Shown here piece after piece: positions 38,191 to 48,134 of a stretch of 64,000 nucleotides of DNA. Every line of letters begins with the position of its first letter. The stretch's first letter is position 1. The position numbers were made by a program, and so were the translations under genes. Where the stretch lies: positions 248,001 to 312,000 of the forward strand of contig NZ_AYOT01000146.1 of NCBI RefSeq assembly GCF_000500045.1. Direction: 5' to 3'. Under the pieces are notes generated by a model, which worked only from the letters and a program-made list of their open reading frames with translations, did no database searches and was not told the origin of the DNA. Source of the DNA: Borrelia persica No12 (GTDB lineage: Bacteria > Spirochaetota > Spirochaetia > Borreliales > Borreliaceae).

Positions 38191-39126
38191 TTATAGCTCC
38201 TTTCCTTTACTTTTGCCAATGCAAATAGAGTTAGAATAATTACTAAATCCATACTCAAATAATTTTTGTGCAATCAATGCACGTCTCTTCTTTCCAGCAT
38301 TATCAACGCCCTTATCAACTCCCAAGATCACTGATATTAGTCTTACATTACCTTTTTTAGCTGTAGCAACCAAATTTAAACCAGATGTCCCAATATAACC
38401 TGTTTTTAATCCGTCAGCATAAGGATAATTAAATATCAAAATATTTTTATTCTCGTGTTTAAAATTTAACAACTTTGAAAAAGAAGTACTGCCTAAATTT
38501 TCAGGTTTTGGATAAACAAAATCCTTAAGAGAATGTATCTTAAGCATAAATTCAAATTTATCTATGTAAATTTTTGCAAATAATGCCATTTCTAATGCCG
38601 TAATTTTATTGTCCTTACTATAACCCGATGTATCAACAAAATTTGTATTGACAAATCCCAATTTTAAAATATTGCTATTCATTAAATTAATAAAATTGCT
38701 TAAATCTTTGCCAGCTATAAATTCAGCAATTGCAATAGCAGCATCATTACCCGAAGAAATTATAAGGCCTTTAAGCAATTCTTTAAAAGTTACTTTATGG
38801 CCTTCTTCCAAAAACATCAATGAAGAATCCAAAGGCAAATTATAATACGATGCAGAACTACTAATAGGGACAATGGTATTTAAATCCATATTTTTCTTTT
38901 GCAGCGCAACTAAAGCAGTATAAATAGTAACAAGCTTAGTAAGTGATGCTGGAGGAAAAACCAAATTTGGATTTTTAGAATAAATAATACATTCGGTATT
39001 ATAATCAAGCAAAACAACCGACTTAACATTTGATGTTATTTTTTCAACTTCTAACAAATTCAATGAAAATAATTCATGCGCACCAAATAAAATAAAAATA
39101 CCTAGAATAATCGAAATAACTTTCAT
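38191..39126 (-). CDS. dacA: D-alanyl-D-alanine carboxypeptidase (low-molecular-weight PBP)
   Basis: An S11 family penicillin-binding protein of 311 residues when read from the ATG at 39126, which places a signal peptide at the N-terminus (hydrophobic residues 4-15, likely cleavage after the AHELFS region). Longer in-frame starts exist but would run into the divergent lctP gene. The active-site motifs are SLTK (Ser61, Lys64), SGN (125-127) and KTG (241-243). It removes the terminal D-Ala from peptidoglycan stem peptides in the periplasm. There is no ribosome site before the ATG and a TACAAT box lies only about 10 bases upstream, so the mRNA may be leaderless. The C-terminal membrane anchor domain of DacA is short or absent. 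Confidence 0.9.
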   Translation of the reverse strand: MKVISIILGIFILFGAHELFSLNLLEVEKITSNVKSVVLLDYNTECIIYSKNPNLVFPPASLTKLVTIYTALVALQKKNMDLNTIVPISSSASYYNLPLDSSLMFLEEGHKVTFKELLKGLIISSGNDAAIAIAEFIAGKDLSNFINLMNSNILKLGFVNTNFVDTSGYSKDNKITALEMALFAKIYIDKFEFMLKIHSLKDFVYPKPENLGSTSFSKLLNFKHENKNILIFNYPYADGLKTGYIGTSGLNLVATAKKGNVRLISVILGVDKGVDNAGKKRRALIAQKLFEYGFSNYSNSICIGKSKGKEL

Positions 39127-39153
39127 ACAATAAACATTGTATATTATTGTATG
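39124..39153. repeat. Inverted repeat over the dacA start
   Basis: CATACAAT (39124-39131) and ATTGTATG (39146-39153) form an 8-base inverted repeat with a 14-base spacer, which holds another ATTGTAT copy. It covers the dacA start codon and the probable -10 region of dacA and lies upstream of the divergent lctP. It could be an operator or an mRNA hairpin; function is unproven. Confidence 0.45.
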
Positions 39154-39205
39154 AAAATTTGTTATAAAATAAATGGTAAATATAAAAAGGAGCTCACATC
39201 TTATT

Positions 39206-40708
39206 ATGAACTTATACGATTTCATTAAAGCCTTAATTCCAATTATAATGATTATCATCGGACTTGGAATAATAAAAAAACCAGCCTGTTATGTAATACC
39301 AATATGTTTAATAGCCACTATAATAATAGTCTTATTTGACAAAAATCTAGGTATAGCCAATACGGGCCTTGCAATCCTTGAAGGAACAATAATGGGAATA
39401 TGGCCAATAATTATTGTAATAATAGCTGCTATATTCACATATAAAATGACTGAAAGTCAAGATGACATGAAAATTATAAAAGCAATGTTATCAAATGTAT
39501 CTTCCGATAGGCGAATAATCGTTTTGCTTGTAACATGGGGATTTGGCAACTTCTTAGAAGGAGTTGCAGGATATGGAACTGCTGTTGCAATTCCTGTATC
39601 AATATTAATAGCAATGGGATTTGAACCATTTTTTGCATGTCTTTTATGTTTAATCATGGACACATCCTCAACTGCCTATGGTTCGGTAGGAATTCCGATA
39701 ATATCTCTAGCACAAGCAACAGGATTAGACGTTAAGATGTTATCATACGACATCTCTTTACAATTAATAGTTCCAACACTTTTGATACCATTTATATTAG
39801 TCATTCTTGTAGGAGACGGAATTAAAAGCCTTAAAGGAGGAATGTTTATACTCACACTCCTATCTGGCGCATCGATTGCAATATCACAAGTTTATGTTTC
39901 AAAAATCCTAGGCCCAGAACTTCCTGCAATAATTGGCAGCATACCGGCAATGGCAATAACAATAATTTATGCAAAATTCTTTGACAAAACAAATACAAAT
40001 TGCAATAAAATAAAAGTATCGGCAATGCAAGGATTTCTTGCATGCATGCCTTATATTTTAATAGTATCACTCATAATAATTGTCTCCCCGCTTTTTCATG
40101 GAATAAATAAATATCTCTCAGGCTTTAAAACAATTATTACAATTTATCCAGAAGCAAATCCAATACAGTTTAAATGGTTAACCTCACCAGGTCCTATAAT
40201 TATTCTTGCAACGATAATATCTTATTCAATAAGAGGTGTTCCTATAATTAATCAAGCAAAAATATTCCTACTTACAATAAAAAAATTGGCACTCTCTTCA
40301 TTTGTAATCATTTGCATAGTATCAATATCAAGACTAATGACACATAGTGGTATGATCAAAGATCTTGCAGACGGAATATCAACACTTACAGGTACATTAT
40401 ACCCATTATTTAGCCCATTAATTGGCGCGCTTGGAACCTTTTTAACAGGAAGTGATACCGTTTCAAATGTTCTATTTGGACCACTACAAACACAAATTGC
40501 AACAAATATTGACGTCAATCCATACTGGCTATCAGCTGCAAATACAACAGGAGCAACAGGAGGTAAAATGATCTCACCTCAAAACATCACAATAGCAACA
40601 ACAACTGCAGGACTGATTGGACAAGAAGGAAAATTACTATCTAAAACCATTGTATATGCCATTGGATACATTGTGATATCAGGCTTATTAGTTTATTTTT
40701 TATTGTAA
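39206..40708 (+). CDS. lctP: L-lactate permease (LldP family)
   Basis: A 500-residue inner-membrane transporter of the lactate permease family, with about 12-14 hydrophobic spans. Diagnostic stretches include WGFGNFLEGVAGYGTAVAIP, DTSSTAYGSVG and, near the end, GALGTFLTGSDTVSNVLFGPLQ and GATGGKMISPQNI. Borrelia ferment glucose to lactate, so export of lactate with protons is the likely main direction. The ATG at 39206 follows AAAAGGAG by 13 bases; an ATG at 39173 precedes that ribosome site and is less likely. It is divergent from dacA and ends at a good hairpin terminator. Confidence 0.94.
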   Translation: MNLYDFIKALIPIIMIIIGLGIIKKPACYVIPICLIATIIIVLFDKNLGIANTGLAILEGTIMGIWPIIIVIIAAIFTYKMTESQDDMKIIKAMLSNVSSDRRIIVLLVTWGFGNFLEGVAGYGTAVAIPVSILIAMGFEPFFACLLCLIMDTSSTAYGSVGIPIISLAQATGLDVKMLSYDISLQLIVPTLLIPFILVILVGDGIKSLKGGMFILTLLSGASIAISQVYVSKILGPELPAIIGSIPAMAITIIYAKFFDKTNTNCNKIKVSAMQGFLACMPYILIVSLIIIVSPLFHGINKYLSGFKTIITIYPEANPIQFKWLTSPGPIIILATIISYSIRGVPIINQAKIFLLTIKKLALSSFVIICIVSISRLMTHSGMIKDLADGISTLTGTLYPLFSPLIGALGTFLTGSDTVSNVLFGPLQTQIATNIDVNPYWLSAANTTGATGGKMISPQNITIATTTAGLIGQEGKLLSKTIVYAIGYIVISGLLVYFLL

Positions 40709-40744
40709 ACAAATAATAAATCTAAATATTTAATAGATATTAAT

Positions 40745-40779
40745 AAATAAGACTAACAATTAACTTGTTGGTCTTATTT
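40745..40779 (+). terminator. Terminator of lctP
   Basis: A 15-base stem with a single U-G pair, AAATAAGACTAACAA and TTGTTGGTCTTATTT, and a five-base loop. It starts 36 bases after the lctP stop and ends in a T-rich strand. Confidence 0.8.
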
Positions 40780-40809
40780 AAAGATAATCTATATACAACC
40801 TAAAATCAC

Positions 40810-40838
40810 TTGAATTTTTATCTAAGAATTAATATCAT
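40810..40838 (+). promoter_or_regulatory. Probable p66 promoter
   Basis: TTGAAT at 40810-40815, 17 bases, TATCAT at 40833-40838; 5/6 matches would be TATCAT and 4/6 TTGAAT against consensus. The predicted leader is about 75 bases and ends with an excellent AAAGGAGAT ribosome site before the p66 ATG. Confidence 0.65.
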
Positions 40839-40919
40839 AAAATCATCAACACCTAAAAAATATGTAATTATTAAAGCTTCTAACGAAGTCGCAAATCTTA
40901 TAACAAAGGAGATATCACA

Positions 40920-42752
40920 ATGAAAAGAACAATAACAAAAGTTCTCATAATGCTATTAAGTAATATAATGATCTTTGCAGCAGATAATGATACTAACGAT
41001 ACGGGCAATGCAACTATAAATAATAATAACAACACAAACTCAGGAATTCCCATTAAATTAACATTTGCCAATAGCAGCCAATTTAGATTTGATATGGATG
41101 AATTAGTTCCTGGTTTGGAAAACAAACTTGATTTAAGCATCAATATTACACCATTTATAACTACAAAAGAAGTGGGCAAAAATGATCCCTTATCGGGTTA
41201 CGTTAAGATAGAAGACTTAACCTTAAAAGCTAAAGGACGAAATGATGCTCCAATACAATTTCATGTAGAAAACATCATAGCACAAATTAATATGTATGAT
41301 TTTTACCTTAAATTGGAATCAATGACTGATTTCAATTTTAATCAAGAATCATTATTTAGTTTTGCACCAATGAGTAAAATTTCAAGCAAATATTACGGTT
41401 TTCCAAGTAATGACGATGCTACAAGAAGAACAATTCTTGCACGAAGTACAGCAAAAAAAATAGGTACACTTCAATTTGGATACAATCTCCCATCACAATT
41501 AGAAGTGATACTATCAATTGGAGCAACAGGAACAGGAAACAGAAATAATACAAAAAATAATGATGATTCTGATGAGGATAAAAAAAAGAAAGACGAAGCT
41601 CCTTATAACAATACTTACAAAGGCATGCTATATGGAACCCAAGTTACATGGACGCCAATAAAAAACGAACTAACACAATATAACTCAAACGTTATTGTAG
41701 AAACTCCACTTGAAATAAATTTTGGAATATCAGGAGCAATTGGAAATTCAACATTCAATAATTCATCAATAACATATGGACTTAAAGATGAATCTATTAT
41801 CAATTCGGATCTTGTAAGCCCAACTTTATCAAACGCATCCATAATCACTTCCATTGGACTTCTTTACAAGATTGGCCTTACAAAAATCAATGATAAAAAC
41901 GCTTATCTGGTACTAAAAGCCGGTTCTGATTTTGGAATAGACCCATTTGCAAGCGATTTTTCTATACTTGGACACATATCTAAAAAAGCAAATACAAATA
42001 ATAATCAATTCGACCCAACAACCAATGCTCTTAACTTTAATAAACAGCAAAGCACAAATTTTGCATTCTCTATGGGAGCTGGTATAGGTTTAGCTTGGAA
42101 TACAGATGACGGAGAAAAAGAATCGTGGTCAATTAGTGGAAAAAAATCTTATAATAAACGAATATTTGGATCACAAGACAAAAAATCCGGTATTGGACTT
42201 GGAATTACCTATGGAAAAAATTTATATAAGCCTAAATCTACAAACACATTATTGCAAGACATTGCCACAAAATCATTCCAAACATTTAATGCCGAGCTTT
42301 CAACTTATGAAGATGGCAAAAAAGGTATTATTCCCGGTCTTGGATGGATAGCTTCAATAGGAATTTATGATCTCTTAAGAGAAAAACCTAAATCAGATAA
42401 CATAATAGCAGTTTTCAAACAAAGCACTGCTACCACTACCAACACTAATGCCGCTACTACTAATTCCAATACTCCATTTATCGGAGCAACTCAATTAGGA
42501 GCCGCATTATACATTGACTACGCAATACCTTTAGAATCCATATCATCAAAGACATATATCACTCCATATATGGGTACTCACATATTACAATCTCTTTATG
42601 AGCCAAATCACAATCTATATCTAAAAGCTGGGATAGAATTTGAAAACCTTATTAAGTTAACAAAAATAACTATTGGATGGGATTCAAACAATATTCTTTC
42701 ATCTCAAGATCAAAAGGGAAGTGTATTTATTACAGTCAAAATAGCTATCTAA
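40920..42752 (+). CDS. p66: Outer-membrane porin P66
   Basis: A 610-residue outer-membrane beta-barrel porin, homologous to P66 (Oms66) of Lyme Borrelia, where it forms large channels and binds beta3 integrins. A signal peptide ends near IFAAD (residues 20-22). Conserved stretches include DMDELVPG, LFSFAPM, YYGFPSN, LSPTLSNA-type sequence, GSDFGIDPFASDFSI and GWDSNNI. The body alternates polar and hydrophobic residues as barrel strands do. Two low-complexity loops stand out: an Asp/Lys-rich one at residues 210-227 and a Thr/Asn-rich one at about 502-518, both likely surface-exposed. It has its own promoter and a very strong terminator, fitting an abundant protein. Confidence 0.96.
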   Translation: MKRTITKVLIMLLSNIMIFAADNDTNDTGNATINNNNNTNSGIPIKLTFANSSQFRFDMDELVPGLENKLDLSINITPFITTKEVGKNDPLSGYVKIEDLTLKAKGRNDAPIQFHVENIIAQINMYDFYLKLESMTDFNFNQESLFSFAPMSKISSKYYGFPSNDDATRRTILARSTAKKIGTLQFGYNLPSQLEVILSIGATGTGNRNNTKNNDDSDEDKKKKDEAPYNNTYKGMLYGTQVTWTPIKNELTQYNSNVIVETPLEINFGISGAIGNSTFNNSSITYGLKDESIINSDLVSPTLSNASIITSIGLLYKIGLTKINDKNAYLVLKAGSDFGIDPFASDFSILGHISKKANTNNNQFDPTTNALNFNKQQSTNFAFSMGAGIGLAWNTDDGEKESWSISGKKSYNKRIFGSQDKKSGIGLGITYGKNLYKPKSTNTLLQDIATKSFQTFNAELSTYEDGKKGIIPGLGWIASIGIYDLLREKPKSDNIIAVFKQSTATTTNTNAATTNSNTPFIGATQLGAALYIDYAIPLESISSKTYITPYMGTHILQSLYEPNHNLYLKAGIEFENLIKLTKITIGWDSNNILSSQDQKGSVFITVKIAI

Positions 42753-42797
42753 TAATTACTTATAAATAAATAAAATAAGAAATAAGAAAATAGACAC

Positions 42798-42837
42798 AAA
42801 ATTGTTTAAAGAGCAGATTTGCTCTTTAAACAATTTT
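42798..42837. terminator. Strong bidirectional terminator after p66
   Basis: A perfect 18-base stem, AAAATTGTTTAAAGAGCA and its complement, closed by a GATT loop, with T-runs reading out on either strand. It lies between p66 and the convergent cysS-glyA operon and can serve both. Confidence 0.92.
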
Positions 42838-42895
42838 ACATATAACATTAACATTCAAATGATTATATAAATTGCTATATTTAAGCAACTAATTT

Positions 42896-43645
42896 TTATT
42901 TTAAATTTCTTTCTTTAGAGATTCTCTCATAAGCATCCTGAATCTTAATAAATTTTTCACTTGCCTCTTTTTGTTTAATAGGATCATTTGCAAATTTATC
43001 TGGATGGTATTTTATAACCAATTTTTTATAGGCTCTCTTTATATCATCATCACTAGCATCATACTTTAAACCTAATATTTCATAAGGATTAACAATCTTT
43101 ATATTAACATTTTTATAAGAATCATGACTTTCAAAATCAAGTTCAAGAAATGAAATAACATATAGAATAAATTTATCACCTTCTGGATTCTTATACCGAG
43201 CCAAATTATTGATTTCTTTCAAAACGGAAACAAGCCATACAAAAAGATCTTTATGTTGAAAATATCCAAGTTTCAGCGTATACAATATCTTATCTGCATT
43301 CCTGTTCTGTGTCACATAAAAATGAAATATATTATAAAGTTCACTCTTATGTCTCTCAGATAAATTTAATGAAGTAATTATAAAATTAATATAATTTAAT
43401 TGCTCACCAGTCATCGATCCCAAAATAGAAATCAACTTAGCCATCAATAAAAATGACAATTTATAAAACTCAAATTCCCTTGACTTAGAATAAAAATAAT
43501 CCCTTGTTGTATATACCCTAAACCCACCTAAAATACTAGAAATCACAAAAAATATAAAAAATATAAAAAATATACTTAAAATAAAAGGACTAAAAATTAA
43601 AATAAATGGTAACAACAAAAAGATAATCTGAAACAAATTAGACAC
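42896..43645 (-). CDS. Membrane-anchored J-domain protein (DjlA-like)
   Basis: A 249-residue protein. Residues 5-42 are hydrophobic and anchor it in the membrane. Residues 60-170 are helical and resemble the TerB-like regulatory domain of DjlA. The C-terminal 65 residues are a J domain, NPYEILGLKYDASDDDIKRAYKK region, with the HPD tripeptide in IKYHPDKF, so it should stimulate DnaK at the inner membrane. It begins with GTG and has only a weak ribosome site. It follows glyA by 26 bases as last gene of the cysS operon. Older listings call it a putative chaperonin; DjlA-like is more exact. Confidence 0.87.
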   Translation of the reverse strand: MSNLFQIIFLLLPFILIFSPFILSIFFIFFIFFVISSILGGFRVYTTRDYFYSKSREFEFYKLSFLLMAKLISILGSMTGEQLNYINFIITSLNLSERHKSELYNIFHFYVTQNRNADKILYTLKLGYFQHKDLFVWLVSVLKEINNLARYKNPEGDKFILYVISFLELDFESHDSYKNVNIKIVNPYEILGLKYDASDDDIKRAYKKLVIKYHPDKFANDPIKQKEASEKFIKIQDAYERISKERNLK

Positions 43646-43671
43646 TTAAATAAACAACCTACAAATTAAAA

Positions 43672-44925
43672 TCAGGGCATATCAAAACTAGTAATAAACT
43701 TTATAACTTCTTGTTTTATCTTCTTAAGTTCATCAACAGATTTCGTCTTTAAAGCTCTAATAATAAAATGAGCCACTTTAATAGAATCATCTCTCTTTAA
43801 GCCTCGTGAAGTAATAGCAGGAGCACCAATTCGAATTCCAGACGCCACAGAAGGATTTTGAGAATCAAAAGGAATTGCATTTTTATTAAGTATAATATTC
43901 ACACTCTCAAGAACCTTTTCAGCATCAGCTCCCGTAATACCCAAATTACCAAGATCAACTAAAAACAAATGATTATCTGTACCACCACTAACTATTCTAA
44001 AACCTTCTGACATAAAGTACTCAGCCATCGCTTTGGTATTCTCTATAACCCTAGAAATATAATCTTTAAAGTCTGTCTTTAATGCTTCTCTGAAAGCCAC
44101 TGCTTTACCTGCAACAACATGCATTAAAGGTCCACCCTGAGTTCCAGGAAAAACGCAAGAGTTAACAGCTGCTTCCAATGTTCTCTCCCTATTATTATAA
44201 TTGACCATCATATCAAATTCTCTACCTGCAAGAATCAAGCCTCCTCTAGGCCCTCTTAAAGTTTTATGAGTAGTGCTTGTAGTTAAATGTGCAACATCAA
44301 TAGGAGAATTATGAAAACCCGTAGCAATAAGACCTGCTGTATGAGCAATATCACATAAAAGATAAGCTGAAACTTCATCTGCTATTTCACGAAATTTTTT
44401 AAAATCAATTTCCCTTGAATAAGAAGATGCACCAGCAATTATCAAATTTGGCCTACACTCTTTAGCTATTCTTTTAACATCATCATAATCAATCATCTCA
44501 GATTCCCTTGAAACACCATAAGAATATGCATCAAAAAACATACCAGAAAAACTAACCTTACTACCATGTGTCAAATGACCACCATGTGATAATTCCATCC
44601 CAAGAATTCTATCTCCAGGTTTAATAAGTGACATTATAGCAGCCATATTAGCTTGCGAACCACTATGAGGCTGCACATTGGCATAACTTGCACCAAACAA
44701 CTCCATAGCTCGTGATATAGCCAAATTTTCAATATCATCAACAACAAAACATCCACCATAGTATCTTCTTGCAGGATACCCCTCGGCATATTTATTGGTC
44801 AAAATACTTCCAACAGCCTGCCTTACATCTGATGAGACAAAATTTTCCGAAGCAATCAACTCAATATTTTCTCTCTCTCTTTTAGCTTCCCTCTCAATTA
44901 AATCAAACAGAACGCTATCTGTCAT
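43672..44925 (-). CDS. glyA: Serine hydroxymethyltransferase
   Basis: A 417-residue PLP enzyme that converts serine plus tetrahydrofolate to glycine and methylene-tetrahydrofolate. The PLP lysine lies in [15 protein letters not shown]. Other conserved parts are [46 protein letters not shown] and [13 protein letters not shown]. Full length and normal. The GGAGG ribosome site lies inside the end of the preceding gene, with which the reading frame overlaps by 11 bases, so translation is coupled. In Borrelia it supplies one-carbon units and glycine from imported serine. Confidence 0.98.
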   Translation of the reverse strand: MTDSVLFDLIEREAKRERENIELIASENFVSSDVRQAVGSILTNKYAEGYPARRYYGGCFVVDDIENLAISRAMELFGASYANVQPHSGSQANMAAIMSLIKPGDRILGMELSHGGHLTHGSKVSFSGMFFDAYSYGVSRESEMIDYDDVKRIAKECRPNLIIAGASSYSREIDFKKFREIADEVSAYLLCDIAHTAGLIATGFHNSPIDVAHLTTSTTHKTLRGPRGGLILAGREFDMMVNYNNRERTLEAAVNSCVFPGTQGGPLMHVVAGKAVAFREALKTDFKDYISRVIENTKAMAEYFMSEGFRIVSGGTDNHLFLVDLGNLGITGADAEKVLESVNIILNKNAIPFDSQNPSVASGIRIGAPAITSRGLKRDDSIKVAHFIIRALKTKSVDELKKIKQEVIKFITSFDMP

Positions 44926-46468
44926 TATTATTTTCCTCCAAAGTAATTTTATAATCCAAAGAATAATTATTCTTTGTTAAACTTTTATATTTAAACAATA
45001 GCAAATCAATATATTCATCAAATAATGAATTTCCATCATAATCTTCTCTATATCCATAATGAATATAATTTTCTGACATATTCAAAAAATAATTAGAGCT
45101 ATCTTTAAATAATACTGCATTTACTATATCAAAATAAATAAAACCAATACGCTCTAAGAAAAATTCACACCAAATATGTTTCCGAAGACTAGAAGATGAA
45201 TTATCAAAATAAAATCCAATAGCATTTCTTAAAGGTATATTATGTCGCAAAAACAATAAATTTGTAAGCAAAATCAAATTATCAACTGAAATTTTTTTCA
45301 TCTTAATAGACTCATCCAAAGTCAAATCATTATCTACAAGTGTAAAATGTGATACCAAAGCATCAATAATAGATTTTGCCAACTCATAAGCTGAATCTTT
45401 ATTATTGACATTCAAATTAATTGAATTTAAATCAAGTAAATCATAAGACAAATAATGATTCCTTTTATCTAAAACATAAGTTTTAAATTCAGGTATATCA
45501 ACATCTGTATTTACCTTAATATCCTTCAAGACTTTTACATCAAAGATGTCTAAATTCAATTGAAAAGTCTCAACTTCAAATTTGAAATTATATTTATTTG
45601 ATTTTAAATTTTTAAAAAATAAATTATCCACATCCAATAAGGTTCCATTATTATATGAAGATTGAATTTTTTGTCTTTCATTTTCAACTGGACTTAAATA
45701 AAAAACATTAAAATTAATGTCACCTAATGTTACATTAGAATTAGCATTTTTGTCCTTTAAAAAATAAATTTCATGTGCTATTTTAAAATTTCTGCCCTTC
45801 TTCAAATTCCATGAAAAAAAATTTTCCTCAAACTTAAAAGAAAGTTTATTGCTCCTAAGTCCATCAACAACCACAAAGACTTCTCCACCAATATGCAAAG
45901 TTTTAGGAGGAATAAATTGTATTTCCCCTTCAGTAAAATTCAATATATCTTTAGTAGGAACCTTATAAAGTTCATGTTTAGTCTGAATAAATATTTCAAT
46001 GCTATTAGAATCTGATATTAAATTTTCACCTCTCAATACAACAGGAATATTGGTCATTAAAACCAAATTTTGTGCAGAAAAAAGAAAAGGACTATCTCCT
46101 CTCTCAAGTTTTATTGGAACTTGTCTACTAATAACAAGAAAAAGCTCATTACTAATACCTTGATCATTTTTTACAAAAACAAGACCCGAATTAATTTCAT
46201 TTGTAATTTTAAAAACTACTTTTTCATTACTCCAACTAATAATACTACTTTTCATTAAATAATAATCATTAATATTAATCTCCCCAACCTTATCACCCAA
46301 ATTACGTCCTTTAATTATAATCACATCTTCATGAGAAGCAGGCATCGGTGAGATTTCATAAATTGTAGGCTTTAGATAAAATAAAAATCCAGAAAAAATA
46401 AATAAGCTCAAAAAAATTAAAAAAACAAAACTTAAAATGAAATATTGCCCCTTAATAAATACTGCCAA
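44915..46468 (-). CDS. Membrane-anchored TIG/IPT and transglutaminase-like protein (BB0600-like)
   Basis: A 517-residue protein starting with TTG, with AGAGGG just upstream inside the end of cysS. Residues 10-32 form a membrane anchor. Residues 35-115 look like an IPT/TIG immunoglobulin fold ([21 protein letters not shown] region, with GRNLG). The middle is beta-rich. Residues 370-470 resemble a transglutaminase-like domain: [15 protein letters not shown], then KHIWCEFF with the His and IGFIYFDIV with the Asp. The nucleophilic Cys expected about 15 residues before NIPLR is replaced (Val/Asp), so catalysis is unlikely. The protein probably faces the periplasm. Role unknown; it lies within the cysS-glyA operon. 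Confidence 0.75.
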   Translation of the reverse strand: MAVFIKGQYFILSFVFLIFLSLFIFSGFLFYLKPTIYEISPMPASHEDVIIIKGRNLGDKVGEININDYYLMKSSIISWSNEKVVFKITNEINSGLVFVKNDQGISNELFLVISRQVPIKLERGDSPFLFSAQNLVLMTNIPVVLRGENLISDSNSIEIFIQTKHELYKVPTKDILNFTEGEIQFIPPKTLHIGGEVFVVVDGLRSNKLSFKFEENFFSWNLKKGRNFKIAHEIYFLKDKNANSNVTLGDINFNVFYLSPVENERQKIQSSYNNGTLLDVDNLFFKNLKSNKYNFKFEVETFQLNLDIFDVKVLKDIKVNTDVDIPEFKTYVLDKRNHYLSYDLLDLNSINLNVNNKDSAYELAKSIIDALVSHFTLVDNDLTLDESIKMKKISVDNLILLTNLLFLRHNIPLRNAIGFYFDNSSSSLRKHIWCEFFLERIGFIYFDIVNAVLFKDSSNYFLNMSENYIHYGYREDYDGNSLFDEYIDLLLFKYKSLTKNNYSLDYKITLEENNNDR

Positions 46469-46471
46469 AAA

Positions 46472-47932
46472 CTACCCTCTTTTAACTTTAGTACCCTCTT
46501 CAGTATCAATTAATATAAAACCTTGAGAACGACAATATTCTCTAATCTCATCAGCACGTTTAAAGTCTTTTCTTAATTTGGCAAGTCGTCTCTCTTCAAT
46601 CAAAGAATTAATAGCATCATCAACAATTACGCTCTTCCTATTTTCAATTTCTCTTAAAATTTCTTCTCTTAAGTTTAGAGATAAAACCTCATCAAATTTA
46701 AATGCAAGTCTAAGTTTTACAAGAGCATCTAAACTATCATCTCGCAAAATATCCCAAAGCAAAGCCAATACTTGAGGAATATTTAAATCAAAAGCTATTT
46801 TTTCTAAAAAACTATTGTAATATTGACTGTTCAACACAGAATCAAAATCAGAATCAATATCCACATCAATTTGATTAAGTAAATTAATGTCACATTGATT
46901 TAATGAAGAATAGTAAGATGCCAATTTAATGATCATATTTTCTCTAGCTACTTTGCAAGCTTTCAAATTATTAAATGTAAATTTCAGTTGTGTTCTATAA
47001 TGTGCAGTTAAACAAAAATATCTAAAATCTAAAGGTAAAAAACCCTCATCTTCCAAATCTTTGATAGTAATAAAATTATTATTTGATTTTGACATTTTTT
47101 CATTTTCCATAATCAAAAACTCACTATGAACAAACGTGTCACACCAAATTTCACCCAAATAAGATTCTACTATAGCTATTTCATTTATATGATGAACTCC
47201 AATATGATCAATTCCTCCCAAATGGATATTGAGAGTATTTTTAAAATAATCCAGATTCATCGTTGCACATTCTAAATGCCAGCTTGGATAACCAAACCCC
47301 CAAGGAGAATCCCACTTCATCTCTTGATTTTTAAATTTTGAATTTGTAAACCATAAAACAAAATCTGATTTATTCCTTTTTGATAGATCCATCTCAACTC
47401 TGGAAATAGAATGTTCATCAGCATTATTCGGATTAATACCAGCCATCTGTCCGTAATTTTTAAAACGCGAAGTATCAAAATAAACATTACCATTTACAAA
47501 ATAAGTAAATCCCTTTTGCTCAAGAATTCTAACCACCTCTATCATACTTGCAATATATTCACTTGCAATTAGTACTTTATCAGGACACACAATATTTAAT
47601 TTTCTACAATCACAAAAAAAAGCTTTAGTAAAAAATTTGCCAATCTCATAAACCGTAAGACCTCTTTCTTTTGCAGCCTTTACTACCTTATCTTCTCCAT
47701 CATCAAAATCACCCGTCAAGTGCCCAATATCTGTAATATTCATTGCATAATTAACATTATACCCAAACAACTTTAAAGACTTAATAAGAAGATCTTCAAA
47801 AATATAAGTCCTAAGGTTGCCTATATGGGCATAATTATAAACAGTAGGACCACAAGCATAAACCTTAGTTTCACTTAAATTTTTTATTTCAGACAAACGT
47901 TTTGTTTTTGTATTATACAATCTAATAAGCAT
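46472..47932 (-). CDS. cysS: Cysteinyl-tRNA synthetase
   Basis: A 486-residue class I aminoacyl-tRNA synthetase. Zinc and active-site elements are Cys27 in [15 protein letters not shown] (the HIGH motif reads HIGN), SWHLECATM, and the KMSKS loop [13 protein letters not shown]. The anticodon-binding helical domain follows and the protein ends with a basic tail. It charges tRNA-Cys with cysteine in the cytoplasm. It heads a four-gene operon with the TIG/transglutaminase-like gene, glyA and the J-protein gene. No clear ribosome site precedes the ATG, suggesting a short or leaderless message. Divergent from murB with a 202-base gap. Confidence 0.97.
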   Translation of the reverse strand: MLIRLYNTKTKRLSEIKNLSETKVYACGPTVYNYAHIGNLRTYIFEDLLIKSLKLFGYNVNYAMNITDIGHLTGDFDDGEDKVVKAAKERGLTVYEIGKFFTKAFFCDCRKLNIVCPDKVLIASEYIASMIEVVRILEQKGFTYFVNGNVYFDTSRFKNYGQMAGINPNNADEHSISRVEMDLSKRNKSDFVLWFTNSKFKNQEMKWDSPWGFGYPSWHLECATMNLDYFKNTLNIHLGGIDHIGVHHINEIAIVESYLGEIWCDTFVHSEFLIMENEKMSKSNNNFITIKDLEDEGFLPLDFRYFCLTAHYRTQLKFTFNNLKACKVARENMIIKLASYYSSLNQCDINLLNQIDVDIDSDFDSVLNSQYYNSFLEKIAFDLNIPQVLALLWDILRDDSLDALVKLRLAFKFDEVLSLNLREEILREIENRKSVIVDDAINSLIEERRLAKLRKDFKRADEIREYCRSQGFILIDTEEGTKVKRG

Positions 47933-48134
47933 ATATACCGTAAAAAATTAATCCTAAAAATCAAAAATATTCTAACAAAATTAAAATTAACACAATCCCT
48001 ATATAATTTATTATACAAGTCTATTATATTTAAAACAATTTAACAAATTTAGATAGCAATTGATACATATACATCAGATCTCAAATATAATCCTCATTTG
48101 AAAAAAGTAATAATCCAATATAAAATGAAAAAAT

